Below the pieces are notes generated by a model. It ran no database searches and was not told the DNA's origin. It was given only the letters and a program-made list of their open reading frames with translations. Shown here in pieces: positions 8,963 to 19,605 of a stretch of DNA of 64,000 bases. Source of the DNA: Parietaria judaica (taxonomy: Eukaryota; Streptophyta; Magnoliopsida; Rosales; Urticaceae); contig OX940864.1 of NCBI GenBank assembly GCA_954871525.1, positions 2,722,001 through 2,786,000 on the forward strand, given 5' to 3'. A program made the position numbers and the translations under genes. How positions within the stretch are numbered: the first letter of the stretch is position 1; each line of letters opens with the position of its first letter.

Positions 8963-11900
8963 CTAAGAAACTTCCTCCCCCCCTACCGCTTCGACGGTAG
9001 AGGCGACCGCTTCGGTGGCAACCGCTCCGTTGGTGGAAGTGACGACCCCGTCGTTGGTACCATACTCATCAAGGCCATCGGAGGCCGAAGCATCAAGGCC
9101 ATCGGAGGCCGAAGAGGCATCCCCACCTACGAAGCGGGTCACCCAATCGATACCAGCAGAAGGAGCACCAGGAGTAAGCGGAGGAGAATCAGGATCGAGG
9201 AGAGACTTGTCATCCAGCTCGCGGGCTTTAGCCTCGTTCTCTTCTTCCAAAGTCTTATACTTCGGAAGACGGGGCAGAAGACTCTCAATGGTCGCCGTGG
9301 GAGGAGCTTTCTCAAGAAGGCGAGCGTTGGCCCCATACGCAGCGGAGCGGCGATGAAAATTGATAGACTCCTCAAAAGCTTTATACCTCGCCGAAGCGCG
9401 CTGCGCTTTTTCCTGAGCCCTGTCGAAGAGGTGCAGGCGCGCTTCGCGCTCAGATTTCGCCTCTATCTGCGATACCTCGAGTTCCTTTCCGAGGCGTTTC
9501 AGGCACGAGAACACTCGAGAGGCAAGCCGGCTCTCCTGCTCGACAGGCACGCCCACCGCTTCGCTGATTTTGACCAGCCGCCACTTCTTCGCCTCGAGAT
9601 GCTTCTCGTAGCTTTTCACTATCATGGAGTGACGCCTACGCTCCCCATCCAACTCGGCCTTCAACGCCGCAACCTCCGCCTCGGCCTTAGCCTTGCACTC
9701 GGCTAGCTCCCTCTCCTGAGTTTGGCGAAGCGAAGTCTCTTCCGCCAATTTGGCCCTCGCGACCTCCAGATAATTGGAAGTCCGCTCGGCTGCTTCCCGA
9801 TATTTTCGCTCCCCAAGGACGGAAACCCCGAGGTGCGATTCGGTGTCGGCGAGTTTAGCTCGGAGGTCGCTCATCTCCTGAGCGCTCTCGCCCCTGCTCA
9901 TACTCTCTTCGAGAATAACGGTGTTGAAGCGGGCGAGGGCCTGGAAAAGCGTAGCGGCAGCCCGGCCATAACCCCTGACATCGTCCAGAGACAAGCCGTT
10001 AGTCCGAGAAGGTTCGGGCCAAAACAGATCCCGAAGGACCCGAAGCGAGTATGCCTTCCACTTTTCCGGCGGAGACTCCGAAGTAGGAACTGCCGGAAAT
10101 CGCTCCCAAGGAGGAAGAGAAAAACCTCCTGGTCCGGAGTTGGGAAGAAACTTCGGCAGCGGAGAAAAAGAAATCCCGACGTCGTCGGACGAAGAGGCGT
10201 TAACCCCAGAAACACCGGCATCGTTGTCCGGCTCCGAAGAGCCCTCCGGACGAGGCACTTCGGGAAGAGTAGAAACATCGGGAGGAGTGACGTCAGCAAG
10301 AAGGCCATCCTCTCCCTTGGGGTGGCCCTTGATCAAAACTTCTTCAGAAGGTAGAGGAGCCCCCTCCGAAGGACCGGGCCGTCCGACGAGCTCCAAGCCA
10401 GGAGGCGCGTCGGCGCGAGCCGGAGTCTGAAATTACGAAGAAAATATACATATACATACCCGTTAGACACACGAAATTTGGGAACATTGCGAAAAGTGCA
10501 AAGGAAAAACCAGATATTACCTCGGAGGTCGAGAGGTCCAGCGACGACACCAAATCGATGAAGTCATCATCAAAGCGGAAACGCTCCCGAGAAGTAGGAG
10601 AAGGACGGGGGGTCCCATGAGCCCCATCGACGGATCCGCCGGCCTCGATCGGAGGATTCGAAGCAAGAACGGTCGACGCGGTCGCCCCGGCGGGAACGGT
10701 CTCCTCGCGAGAAGCGACGATGACGGTCTCCGAAGCCGAAGGAGTCGCATCGATCTCCTTAGATGACTCGGAAGTTTTGTTCTTCTTCGGAGGAGGAGCG
10801 TCGCGTGCCTCTTCGGCAATTTTCCTCTTCGAGACGGCTTTCTCGCAAGGAGGTGCCCGCGAAGAAGTATGAGTCTCGAGTTCGCGACGGCTCTCCGAAG
10901 GACGAGGCGCGTCCCGAGAGCGAGTCGTCCCCGAGGAAGTCGATACCCCCGAAGAGCGAGAAGCACCAGCGTCGTGTTTGTGTTTTGTTCGTTTCTCCGA
11001 ACTGCTCTTCGGGGGAAGAGTTTTATCGCTTGAAACAAACCGGTCGGCACCAGTCCGAGGGCCGATGCCCAAGAAGCCAGTTTCCGATAGATCCCGACGA
11101 GAATCGGAGGATCCACCTCCTTGTCCTGGATCTTGGCCTTGACATTGCCGCGGCTCCGATGATCCACATTTGGACTTTTGAGTTTTCTTCTTCGGCTTAG
11201 GAGATTGCCGAACAGCGGGGGACGAAGGGTCCACATCTCTGATCTCTTCGAGGCGGAACCCAACCGGCCACAAAGATGCCGGTGGTTTACCCACGATGTG
11301 GCAGAGTTGATAGAGTCCCGACTCTTGAACGCGGGTCCCTAAGAAATCCGTCGTCCAATTCCGACGAGGATTTTCCAGCAGAGCCCGAACAACCCCAGCG
11401 AAGCGCTCGTCGCCCTCTTTATTCGCGATGGGCCTGAACCTCGGCACTTCTTTCTCGTCGACCCACTTGGTGGGAAGCGCCTCCCAGTGCGGCCCAAGGG
11501 TGTGACGATCGAGATGCGCGAAAAAATACCTATTCTCCCACCCGGATTCGTTGTTCGGCGTGTGGGTGATGACATGGACACCCGCGGCGGAAGAGAGGAA
11601 GAACCGGCCCAGATTCTTCGGATTCTTCGACCATTTGAAGAGCCGCATCAAATCCTCCAAGGTCAGGGCCACTTTCTGCTCAAGAGCGATGGCCATGGTG
11701 CAGACGAGAAGGCGAAGCGAATTAGGGCTGGCCTGACTGATCGGCATCTTGTACGCATGAAGGAAGCACACGATGAGATGAGGCAGTGGAAGGTGCAGTT
11801 CCACCGACCGGAAGAAGTGTTCATAAAGAGTGATGTACCCTTCCGGGGGCTCATCGCCAAGCTCGCCGGACTGAGGGAGACGCAGGTAACAGGGACTGGA

Positions 11901-11993
11901 ATCCACGTAGTGTTTCTTCAAATCCTCGAGATGCCTCTCGGTCATTATAGACTTCGGCGATCGAGTCTTGAAAATCTTTCCCGGATTCGACAT
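8963..11993 (-). CDS. Spliced antisense gene of Tat element (PF04195-like plus coiled coil)
   Basis: Two long minus-strand frames are joined by a 94-bp GT-AG intron (10427-10520, phase 0). Exon 1 ends LDLSTSE and exon 2 begins TPARADAPPG. The likely start is ATG 11993 (MSNPGKIFKT). The frame is open further upstream to an ATG at 12221, but that part resembles leader sequence. From 11993 the product is about 978 residues. The N-terminal part (about 11430-11830) resembles the plant 'putative gypsy-type transposon' domain, PF04195 (motif YFFAHLDRHTLGPHW). A Ser/Arg/Pro-rich low-complexity part follows. Exon 2 is dominated by a long charged coiled coil (about 9350-9950) and an acidic Ser/Asp/Gly tail. 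Antisense extra ORFs before the 3' LTR are known from Tat elements; their function is not established. The family assignment is from memory of the motif, not a search. Confidence 0.72.
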
Positions 11994-12548
11994 CTTCTTG
12001 ACCGGAAAAGAAGAGGGTGAACGGAAAGAAAGTTTGAAGATTTTTTTTTTTGAGTAGAAGAGAGTCGAGAAAGAAAATTGCAGAAAGAATTTAGAGAAAA
12101 AGTCTGAAAACAAAGTGCTTGAGTCGAAGGCGAGGTTTGAACTTACGGAGGAAATCTTGCGAATTTGAAGAGACACATTTGGATCCAATGGCCCAGGATC
12201 GAAGTGGGAGAAATCATCCAACGGTGGAGATCAAAGAGTCAATACAAAGTCCGAAGGCACTCGAGTGCGAGAAAACCCCGCATTTAATGCGAAATGATTG
12301 ACGGCGATTTCCAAGATCTGACAGCCTGGAGAGTCGTGCCCAGTCGGCACTACGTGGGAACTCGAGGCCATCAGTGAGCATGCAAGAAGCAGAAGAGTCT
12401 TCAAAGGACACAACCCCCATCGAGGAAGAAAACCTCTTCGAGGATTGTCCTCTTCGAAGGCATAACTTCATCGGGGAAAAACCTCATCGGATATAAACCT
12501 TGTCGGGGAGTAATTTTGGTTTATTTTATCAACTGTTTCACACTCGAT

Positions 12549-12559
12549 AAAATAGGGGA
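12549..12559 (+). other. Polypurine tract
   Basis: AAAATAGGGGA ends 5 bases before the 3' LTR. It is the expected plus-strand primer site of an LTR retrotransposon. Confidence 0.75.
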
Positions 12560-12564
12560 CTAAC

Positions 12565-13267
12565 TGTTAAGGTCAGATTTGGTCAAATCTCTTCTTAACA
12601 CCACCCTCTGTCGTTTGTGGAATAAACGACATAAAGCGAGAGGAGGATCGTTTGAAGAACCCAAGCCCGTGAAAGAATAAAGAAATTAAGGCCCAGCAAG
12701 CGAAGCCCACGAGAAGTCAGCATCCGATAAAGCCGGCCCAACACCTCGTTGCAAAAAAAAAAAGGAAGTTCATCGAGGAAAAGCTCTTCGGGAAAGCCAA
12801 ATCGCGTTAAAAGAGGAGCTCATTTGAGATCGCGAGAAAGGAGGGAAGATTGGCTTATTCGGTTACAGATTTCGTGGGATATCCAACGCAAAATAAGGAA
12901 GGTCAACAACGATCATAGCGATTCAGAAGGGAACCCTAGCAAGATTTGGGGAATATTCTAGAAGACCTTCAAACCTATAAATACGAATGTAAAAACTAGC
13001 ATAAAGGGGAGATTTTTCCAGGATTCAGTACCCATTGTTATCGTGAATCTGAGAGAATAAATCCTGGAGTTTTCGAGTTCGCTTATATATAATATTCTCG
13101 ATCTCCCAAGGGTGAGAGTGTGTAATCTTCGATTGTCCAAGCTATCAAACGGAAGAAACCGGGTCCTCTCGGAATCATAATAAATCAGAGATATTCGTAT
13201 TGTTCATAATTATTTAACTATTTCGATTATCTTTGTGACTGCACGGCGGTAAAAATCGCCCTCTACA
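12565..13267 (+). repeat. 3' LTR of Tat-type element
   Basis: This 703-bp repeat matches the 5' LTR at every base I compared, apart from one A missing in the poly-A run near 12750. It ends CTCTACA, followed by the ATATA target duplication. It carries its own TATA box at 12976-12983. Confidence 0.97.
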
Positions 13268-13410
13268 ATATAGAACCTTAAACCTTTCATGATCATCAAA
13301 CGGCTTTGAACTCAATGGAATATCTCTGATCATTACACTTACATATACATTTATTACAAGAAAAAAGACCAAAGATGAACATGAACTTACAATATTATAT
13401 ATATATATAT

Positions 13411-14103
13411 TTAAACATCAACTTTACAAGGAGGAGATCGGAGCAAAGGTGTCCGACCAAAAAAGCCTCGCTTGTAACCCAACAACACATCACACCTCAC
13501 GTGAAGCCTGTAATGTCTCAGCTTCACGGCCCCGGCCTTCCACCGTAGCCGGCCGAGCACCACCACCTGCATCCCCACCACCCCGTACGCCTCCTCCGCC
13601 GCCAGCCCCCCCGCCACCTCCGCCGCCACCGGCACCGACACCCCCGCGTCCCCCAGCAGCGGTGACATCACCGCCACGTTGCGCGTGTAGAGCGCGAACG
13701 GCTGCAGCGCAGCGCGGGGCGTGACGGGCTGGCCGGCGTAGGCCGCAAAGGCCTCGAGGCGGTCGTAGCGGATGGAGACGCGACGGTTGGGGTTGCGGGC
13801 CACCAGCGTGACCTGCAGGGCGGCGGAGACGGTAGGAAGCACGGGGCCGGTGGTGTTGAGCGTGTAGACGGAGACGCCGACGACGGCAAACTGCGGCCTC
13901 TCGGGGCGGTAGACGAGCCAAAGGACGAGCGCGGTGGCGCCGGCGAGGAGGAGGAAGACGGCGATGCACGCGCAGACTGCTCGGCGCGGGCCGCTGCTGC
14001 GCTCGGGCGGGAGGTGGTGGCAGAGTTGGGCGTAATGGGGTGGCTTCTCGTCGTGATCGGGGAGCTTGTGGTGGGTTAGGGTTTGGTCTTCTTCGTGTGT
14101 CAT
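13411..14103 (-). CDS. NHL/LEA-2 family membrane protein
   Basis: This is a single-exon gene of 230 residues. A His/Asp-rich cytosolic N-terminus is followed by one transmembrane segment (about residues 42-65, CACIAVFLLLAGATALVLWL). A LEA_2-type domain follows, with NPNRRVSIRYD, matching the NPN-x-(R/K)-x-x-x-x-YD type motif of NDR1/HIN1-like proteins. Family members are plasma-membrane proteins linked to defence and stress signalling; a specific role cannot be read here. The ATG at 14103 lies about 50 bp downstream of a TATATAA-like box on the minus strand (about 14152-14158). An AATAAA on the minus strand (13350-13355) may be the polyadenylation signal. The Tat retrotransposon starts only 143 bp past the stop codon. 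The coding region is strikingly GC-rich compared with its flanks. Confidence 0.85.
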   Translation of the reverse strand: MTHEEDQTLTHHKLPDHDEKPPHYAQLCHHLPPERSSGPRRAVCACIAVFLLLAGATALVLWLVYRPERPQFAVVGVSVYTLNTTGPVLPTVSAALQVTLVARNPNRRVSIRYDRLEAFAAYAGQPVTPRAALQPFALYTRNVAVMSPLLGDAGVSVPVAAEVAGGLAAEEAYGVVGMQVVVLGRLRWKAGAVKLRHYRLHVRCDVLLGYKRGFFGRTPLLRSPPCKVDV

Positions 14104-14188
14104 GGTGTGATGTGTTCGTGCGATAGAGAGGAAAGAAAGAGTAGCTATACATTATATAACAAGCGATTAGAGAATCTGTTGAGACCAA

Positions 14189-15178
14189 GCATATTTTTTT
14201 GTGCAGCTCTACTTTTTTTTTTTCTATATATATAAATTAATAAAAAAGTAAATATGAAGCCAATCTTGAATAATAAGCTTAGATTACATATATGAACAAA
14301 TATGAATATAATAGACATTAAAAGCTAGGTATTACAACTTACAAGTATCTTATAATAATTATAGTATTAGGATTTAATCTAGACCTAGACCGAGAAATTG
14401 GAACATGGTCGTTTTGCTCTATTTACTATACCATACGACATGAAATCTTGTTTTTGGCTTATTCGTGGTGAGAATATTTGGATCCAATGTTATATCTTTG
14501 TATTAATCGGCTCAATCCAGTCAGCCAAGCCAAGCCAGTTCTACGCATTAATAATGAAGGAATTTGTCTATCCTTAATCAAAGAATGATTGAGTCGATCT
14601 TCTCCAAATTTGCCTCTTGCTTCGTGAAAGAAGATTGTTCGTGATTGATATGATATCTATTGGAGAACGAAAATTGTGAATTATATCTCGTGATGAAGTC
14701 CGGTCCTATATGAACCAGCCGGCGAGGTCTTAAGTAATTGACTTAAATAGGTTATGTATTTAGTAGTTTTAGGGTAACTTTTAAGTATCCCTTGTCATGT
14801 TTAATCTCTCTGGTACGGCTATTTATCTTCGGTGTATTTATTTTTATCAAGCGTAAAAACCAACAATAATTATTTGTTTTCATTAGTTAGAATTATTTTA
14901 TTTTATCTTTTAATCGTTTAAATTTCTGCTTTCAAGACATTATCATCTAAACTCTCTAATTTAGAAACGTGCGTTTTGTGTATCGATAGAGTTTTTGTTT
15001 TTGTTTGTTCTATTTAACGACTTTTATATAAATTAGGTATTATCACCGTTAATATTATCAACTATCCCTCAATTGACCCATACTTCATTCCTCCGAATCA
15101 ACCCGCCCGAATCAACTCCTCATCCGACACGACCCGACCCGACCCTGAAAATCAATCGTCTTCGCCTTCTTCACTCTG
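14189..15178. other. Intergenic region between divergent NHL and COG4
   Basis: This is an AT-rich shared upstream region of two divergently transcribed genes. I see no further gene, transposon end or clear TATA box for COG4. The last 120 bases become CT-rich, as is common in plant 5' leaders. Confidence 0.6.
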
Positions 15179-18100
15179 ATGTCTGAAACTCACCAAGCTC
15201 CCAAACACCATCGCCATTTCCGATCTCACCAATCACTCGCCGGAGAACGAAGCTCCGACGCGATGGGGTCCACCCCAACCGGATCGACGGCCGTCGATTC
15301 CGACCTTCTATCGTCGTCCTCCCTCAAATTCGGCACCGAAGAGGCCCTGCAACACGTCCGAACCCTAACCGACGTCGGAGCCATGACCAGGCTCCTCCAC
15401 GAGTGCATCGCCTACCAGCGAGCCCTCGATCTCGACCTCGACAGCCTCCTCTCGCAGCGCACCGACCTCGACAAGCAGCTCCTCGGACTCCAGCGATCCG
15501 CCGAGGTTCTCGACATCGTCGGCGCCGAGGCCGACCACACGCTCTCCAGCGTCGCCTCCACCGCCGCGCTCGCCGATCACGTCAGCGGCAAGGTCCGCGA
15601 GCTCGACGTGGCGCAGTCGCGCGTGCGGTCCACGCTTCAGCGGCTCGACGCCATCGTCGAGCGCGGCAACTGCATTGACGGTGCGAAGAAGGCGCTCGCC
15701 GGAGAAGATTTCGAGGCTGCTGCGAAGTTCGTTGAGACGTTTCTCCAGATCGACGAGAAGTTCGGCGATTCCGGTGCGGACCAGAGAGATCAGCTCATGG
15801 AGTCGAAGAAGAAGCTGGAGGAGATCGTCAAGAAGCGGCTGTTGTCCGCCGTGGACAAGCGAGACCACCCGACGATCCTGCGGTTCGTCCGGCTCTACTC
15901 GCCGCTCGGATTGGCCGACGAGGGCTTGCAGGTGTATGTGGCGTACTTGAGGAAGGTGATCGGGATGAGATCTAGGGTTGAGTACGAGAATCTGGTGGAA
16001 TTGATTGATCAGAGAGGCTCTGCCGATGCGAATTTCGTCCTTTGCTTGACGAATTTGTTCAAAGATATTGTCTTAGCAGTGGAAGAAAACGATCAGATCC
16101 TGCGAGGGCTTTGCGGAGAGGACGGCATTGCTTACGCGGTGTTCGAGCTTCAAGAGGAGTGCGATTCGCGAGGCTCAGCGGTGCTGAAGAAGTACATGGA
16201 TTACCGGAAGTTGGCAAAGCTCGGGTCCGAGATCAATGCGCAGAGTAAGAATCTGTTGACCGTCGGGGTTGTCGCTGAAGGGCCGGATCCAAGGGAAATC
16301 GAACTGTACTTGGAGGAAATACTTTCTTTGATGCAGCTGGGCGAGGATTACATCGAATTCATGCTCTCGAAGATCAAGTGCTTGACCTCAGTCGATCCCG
16401 AATTGGTCCCGAGGGCGACCAAGGTGTTCAGAAACGGAAGTTTCAGCAAAGTGGTTCAGGAGATCACAGGGTTCTACGTCGTGTTGGAAGGGTTCTACAT
16501 GGTGGAGAGCGTGAGGAAGGCGATCCGTATCGACGAGCCCGTTCCTGACAGTTTGACGACATCAATGGTGGACGATGTGTTCTATGTTCTGCAGAGTTGC
16601 CTGAGACGGGCAATCTCCACTTCGAACATTAGTTCGGTGATTGCGATCCTGAGCGGCGCGAGTAGCTTGTTGAGCAATGAGTACCAAGAGGCGTTGCAGC
16701 AGAGGATGAGAGAGCCGAATCTCAGCGCGAAGCTGTTCTTGGGTGGCGTCGGAGTTCAGAAGACTGGAGCCGAGATCACAACGGCTTTGAACAACGCGGA
16801 TGTGAGCTGCGAGTATGTCATGAAGCTGAGGCATGAAATTGAAGAGCAGTGCCTAGAGGTATGTTATTGCTATACTTGGATTACATATATATCTTCTTAC
16901 AGTTTTATATATTGCTTTATTTATTTGCTTTCATATAAGCTAAGGTTAGTATGTGATGATGATCCAGTCTTCAAAGTTGCATAATTGCATTCATCTTTAG
17001 GAACTTCAATTAGTTGCTTTACTGATACACTAGCAATCATTTATCGTGTTGAATAATTTGGTTTACCGCATATTTCGTCGAGATTTACACTAGTTACTGA
17101 GTATATGTATATGCTAATTTGGCCATGAATATAATTCCTTTGAATCGAGATAGCTTTGATTCAATTAGGATAAAAACCTTGCAATATGATCCAGTTTGAT
17201 AGCATATTTGATCGCAGAAATCGTTTAATCCGTACATAAAAAATCAAGTCTATTATTTGCATTTATATCATACCGAGCTTAAGAAAAACGCAAGTCTTTA
17301 ACATCAAATTGCCTCGTCTTATAATACTCGGGGAAACACACGTAAGGCAACGGTGATCTCCAAGAAGATGCCGGGTATTTTATTTTGACAAGAACGTTAA
17401 ACAAAACAACTCTCCCTTCGAAAACTGGATTCAAGCTCTCCAAGACAGCCTGATAGTCCACAAGCCATGGGCGCCACGAATAAGCGATCAGGATTTCCTA
17501 ATCTCTTAATCATTGCTAATAACTGAAATAACCCTCCTAATGGACAGTTTTGCCCTTCCTTTGGCGACACGTAATCTTCTGACTTCGTCAAACTGCATTT
17601 ACAGGCTCGAAATGATTGGTTATTCAGAAAGATTGTTATTATTTCCAACTGAAAGATTATTATTATTATTGTTATCTCCCTCAGATCTTTCCCGCCCCAG
17701 GCGACAGAGAAAAAGTGAAGTCATGCTTGTCCGAGCTCGGCGACACGAGCAATGCATTCAAGCAAGCCTTGACAGCTGGCACGGAGCAGCTAGTCGCCAG
17801 CGTGGCGCCTCGGATCCGACCGCTCCTCGACAGTGTCGCGACCATCGGCTACGAGCTTTCCGAGGCTGATTACGCCGAAAACGAGGTCAATGACCCGTGG
17901 GTCCAGAGGCTCCTTCACGCCGTCGAGTCAAATCTGACGTGGCTCCAACCCCTTATGACCACCAACAACTACGATTCCTTCGTTCACTTAATCATTGAAT
18001 TCATCGTGAAAAGGCTCGAGGTGATTATGATGCAGAAACGGTTCAGCCAGCTCGGAGGGCTGCAACTCGATCGGGACACTCGGGCCTTGGTGAGCCATTT

Positions 18101-18314
18101 CTCGGGGATGACTCAGCGGACGGTCAGAGATAAGTTCGCTCGCCTTACGCAGATGGCTACGATTCTCAACTTGGAGAAGGTGTCGGAGATTTTGGATTTC
18201 TGGGGCGAGAATTCGGGGCCGATGACGTGGAGGTTGACTCCCGCGGAAGTCAGGCGGGTTCTCGGTTTGAGGGTGGAATTTAGACCGGAGGCGATTGCGG
18301 CTTTGAAGTTGTAA
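15179..18314 (+). CDS. COG4: Conserved oligomeric Golgi complex subunit 4
   Basis: Two exons (15179-16858 and 17685-18314) flank an 826-bp GT-AG phase-0 intron. The product is 769 residues from the first ATG, or 741 from the in-frame ATG at 15263 (MGSTPTGS), which fits better where I recall other plant COG4 proteins beginning. COG4 is part of the peripheral Golgi tethering complex that acts in retrograde transport within the Golgi and in glycosylation. Evidence is strong resemblance along its length: RTLTDVGAMTRLLHEC near the N-terminus, DHPTILRFVRLYSPLG, EGPDPREIELYLEEILSL, and the very conserved C-terminus with MTQRTVRDKFARL and EVRRVLGLRVEF. N-terminal segments look like coiled coil. Reading through the donor into the intron gives a false 601-residue frame. 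No stop or frameshift is seen. Confidence 0.95.
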
Positions 18315-19605
18315 ATTTGAGAGGTATGATGATGATTCTTTTGCTGTATTTGTGGAAGCTGTTTTAGTTTTGTTGTTCAAAAGATGGAATAAAATCAAGT
18401 TTTTTTTTTATATAATATAATTGAAATAGGATTTATTTTGTGTTATATATCGAAATTAATGTATACAAAACTGATTTAAACTCACTAGATATTATTGTTG
18501 CTTCTCTAAGCCTATGGATTATGGCTTTGGTAGGGTTATTTTGGACTTTTAGATAAAATCTAATTGTATTGAGCTTCCTTTATTTACTTTTGGTTGTTTT
18601 GATTTTGATCTCTAGTGATTTTATGGGAAATTTGCTACTACATTAGAGAGTGAGGCAACGATCTCCAACTTGGTACATTCTGCTTATGAAATTTAATTTA
18701 CTTTTTTTTGCAAATATGTGATGCAATCCGGAGAAAACAGAGATCATCAAGACAATAAATAATCTTTTTAAAATTAGCAAGAAATAAGTAAATAAATAAA
18801 TACGACCAACCCTTTAAGAACTAGGGTTTCGCATATAACGTACTCGAAAAGGGAAAAGGGAAAAGGGAAAAGAGAAATTAACCTTAATGACATAATTAAA
18901 TCTTAATTAATGAAAAGAAATAAATAATAATTAAAGCTTGAATAATGGTCTTGCTGATGGAATAATATTCAAGTGCAATTTAGAAAAGAACATTCTGAAT
19001 TAAGTCATGAAAAACATACTGATGACCTACCAATGATAATTTTAGGTTATAGTTTTGGTGATCAACCAAACATTATATTTGGAATTCTATTTCTATTCCA
19101 ACCCAATTCATTAAATGTTGAAAAGAGAAAATTTGAGAAAATAAAAACCTTTCAGCAAAATACTTTAAATTTAAAAAAGAGAAAAAAAACATACAAGATC
19201 AAAAATACGAAACCGGTGTCGAGTTTGATACGGTCATTTCACAAAGCGCGGAGCCAAACAGCGTTAAAATAAAAAGTTACGGATGTCCAAAAATATTTTG
19301 CACTAGATATATTCTAAATTATTTCTCATTCCAATTCATACAATTTTGTATAAATACCATCCAACTTTTCTATTATACCAACTTGAGACTTAAAAACAAT
19401 GACCAAATATGACAAAAACAAAATTTAAATAAGAAAAAAAAAACACTTAAGACAACACAAATCCTTCTTACAACATAAACCCTAATACAATTTCTTGGAC
19501 CGAAACAAGAAACTAAAACGTCTTAAATTAAAACATGGAGCCACACATAGCGAGCTAAAGAAAGCCGGTCCAATTTGAGAGATTTTCGGTATTTTAAAAA
19601 TAAGA
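18315..19605. other. Intergenic region, convergent genes
   Basis: COG4 and the PDH gene converge on this 1.3-kb stretch. It is AT-rich and includes a short (AAAAGGG)n run at about 18849-18872. A 99-codon plus-strand frame (18973-19272) is Lys/Asn-rich, with no recognisable domain, and I do not call it. Confidence 0.6.

Larger units (their letters stand above)
925..13267 (+). mobile_element. Near-complete Ty3/Gypsy LTR retrotransposon, Tat type
   Basis: The element is 12,343 bp and flanked by a perfect 5-bp target duplication, ATATA (920-924 and 13268-13272). Its LTRs (925-1628 and 12565-13267) begin TGTTAAGG and end CTCTACA. They differ, as far as I can see by eye, only in the length of one poly-A run (12 versus 11). 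Order inside: primer site, gag-protease, reverse transcriptase, degenerate RNase H, second RNase H, integrase, tandem repeats, antisense ORFs, polypurine tract. The RT-RH-INT order gives Ty3/Gypsy. The extra archaeal-type RNase H and the antisense gene before the 3' LTR are known traits of the plant Tat group. It is GC-richer than the surrounding DNA. LTR near-identity implies a very recent insertion. It lies 143 bp beyond the stop codon of the NHL gene at 13411-14103. Confidence 0.96.

Noticed and set aside
13490..14188. 232-codon minus-strand frame overlapping the NHL gene
   Set aside because: Pro/Arg/Gly-rich shadow in another phase of a GC-rich coding region; only the 13411-14103 frame shows LEA-2 motifs and a membrane segment.
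16859..16984. C-terminal extension of COG4 by reading past the donor
   Set aside because: The sequence after GAG|GTATGT is intron-like and the conserved C-terminus resumes at 17685 after a proper acceptor.
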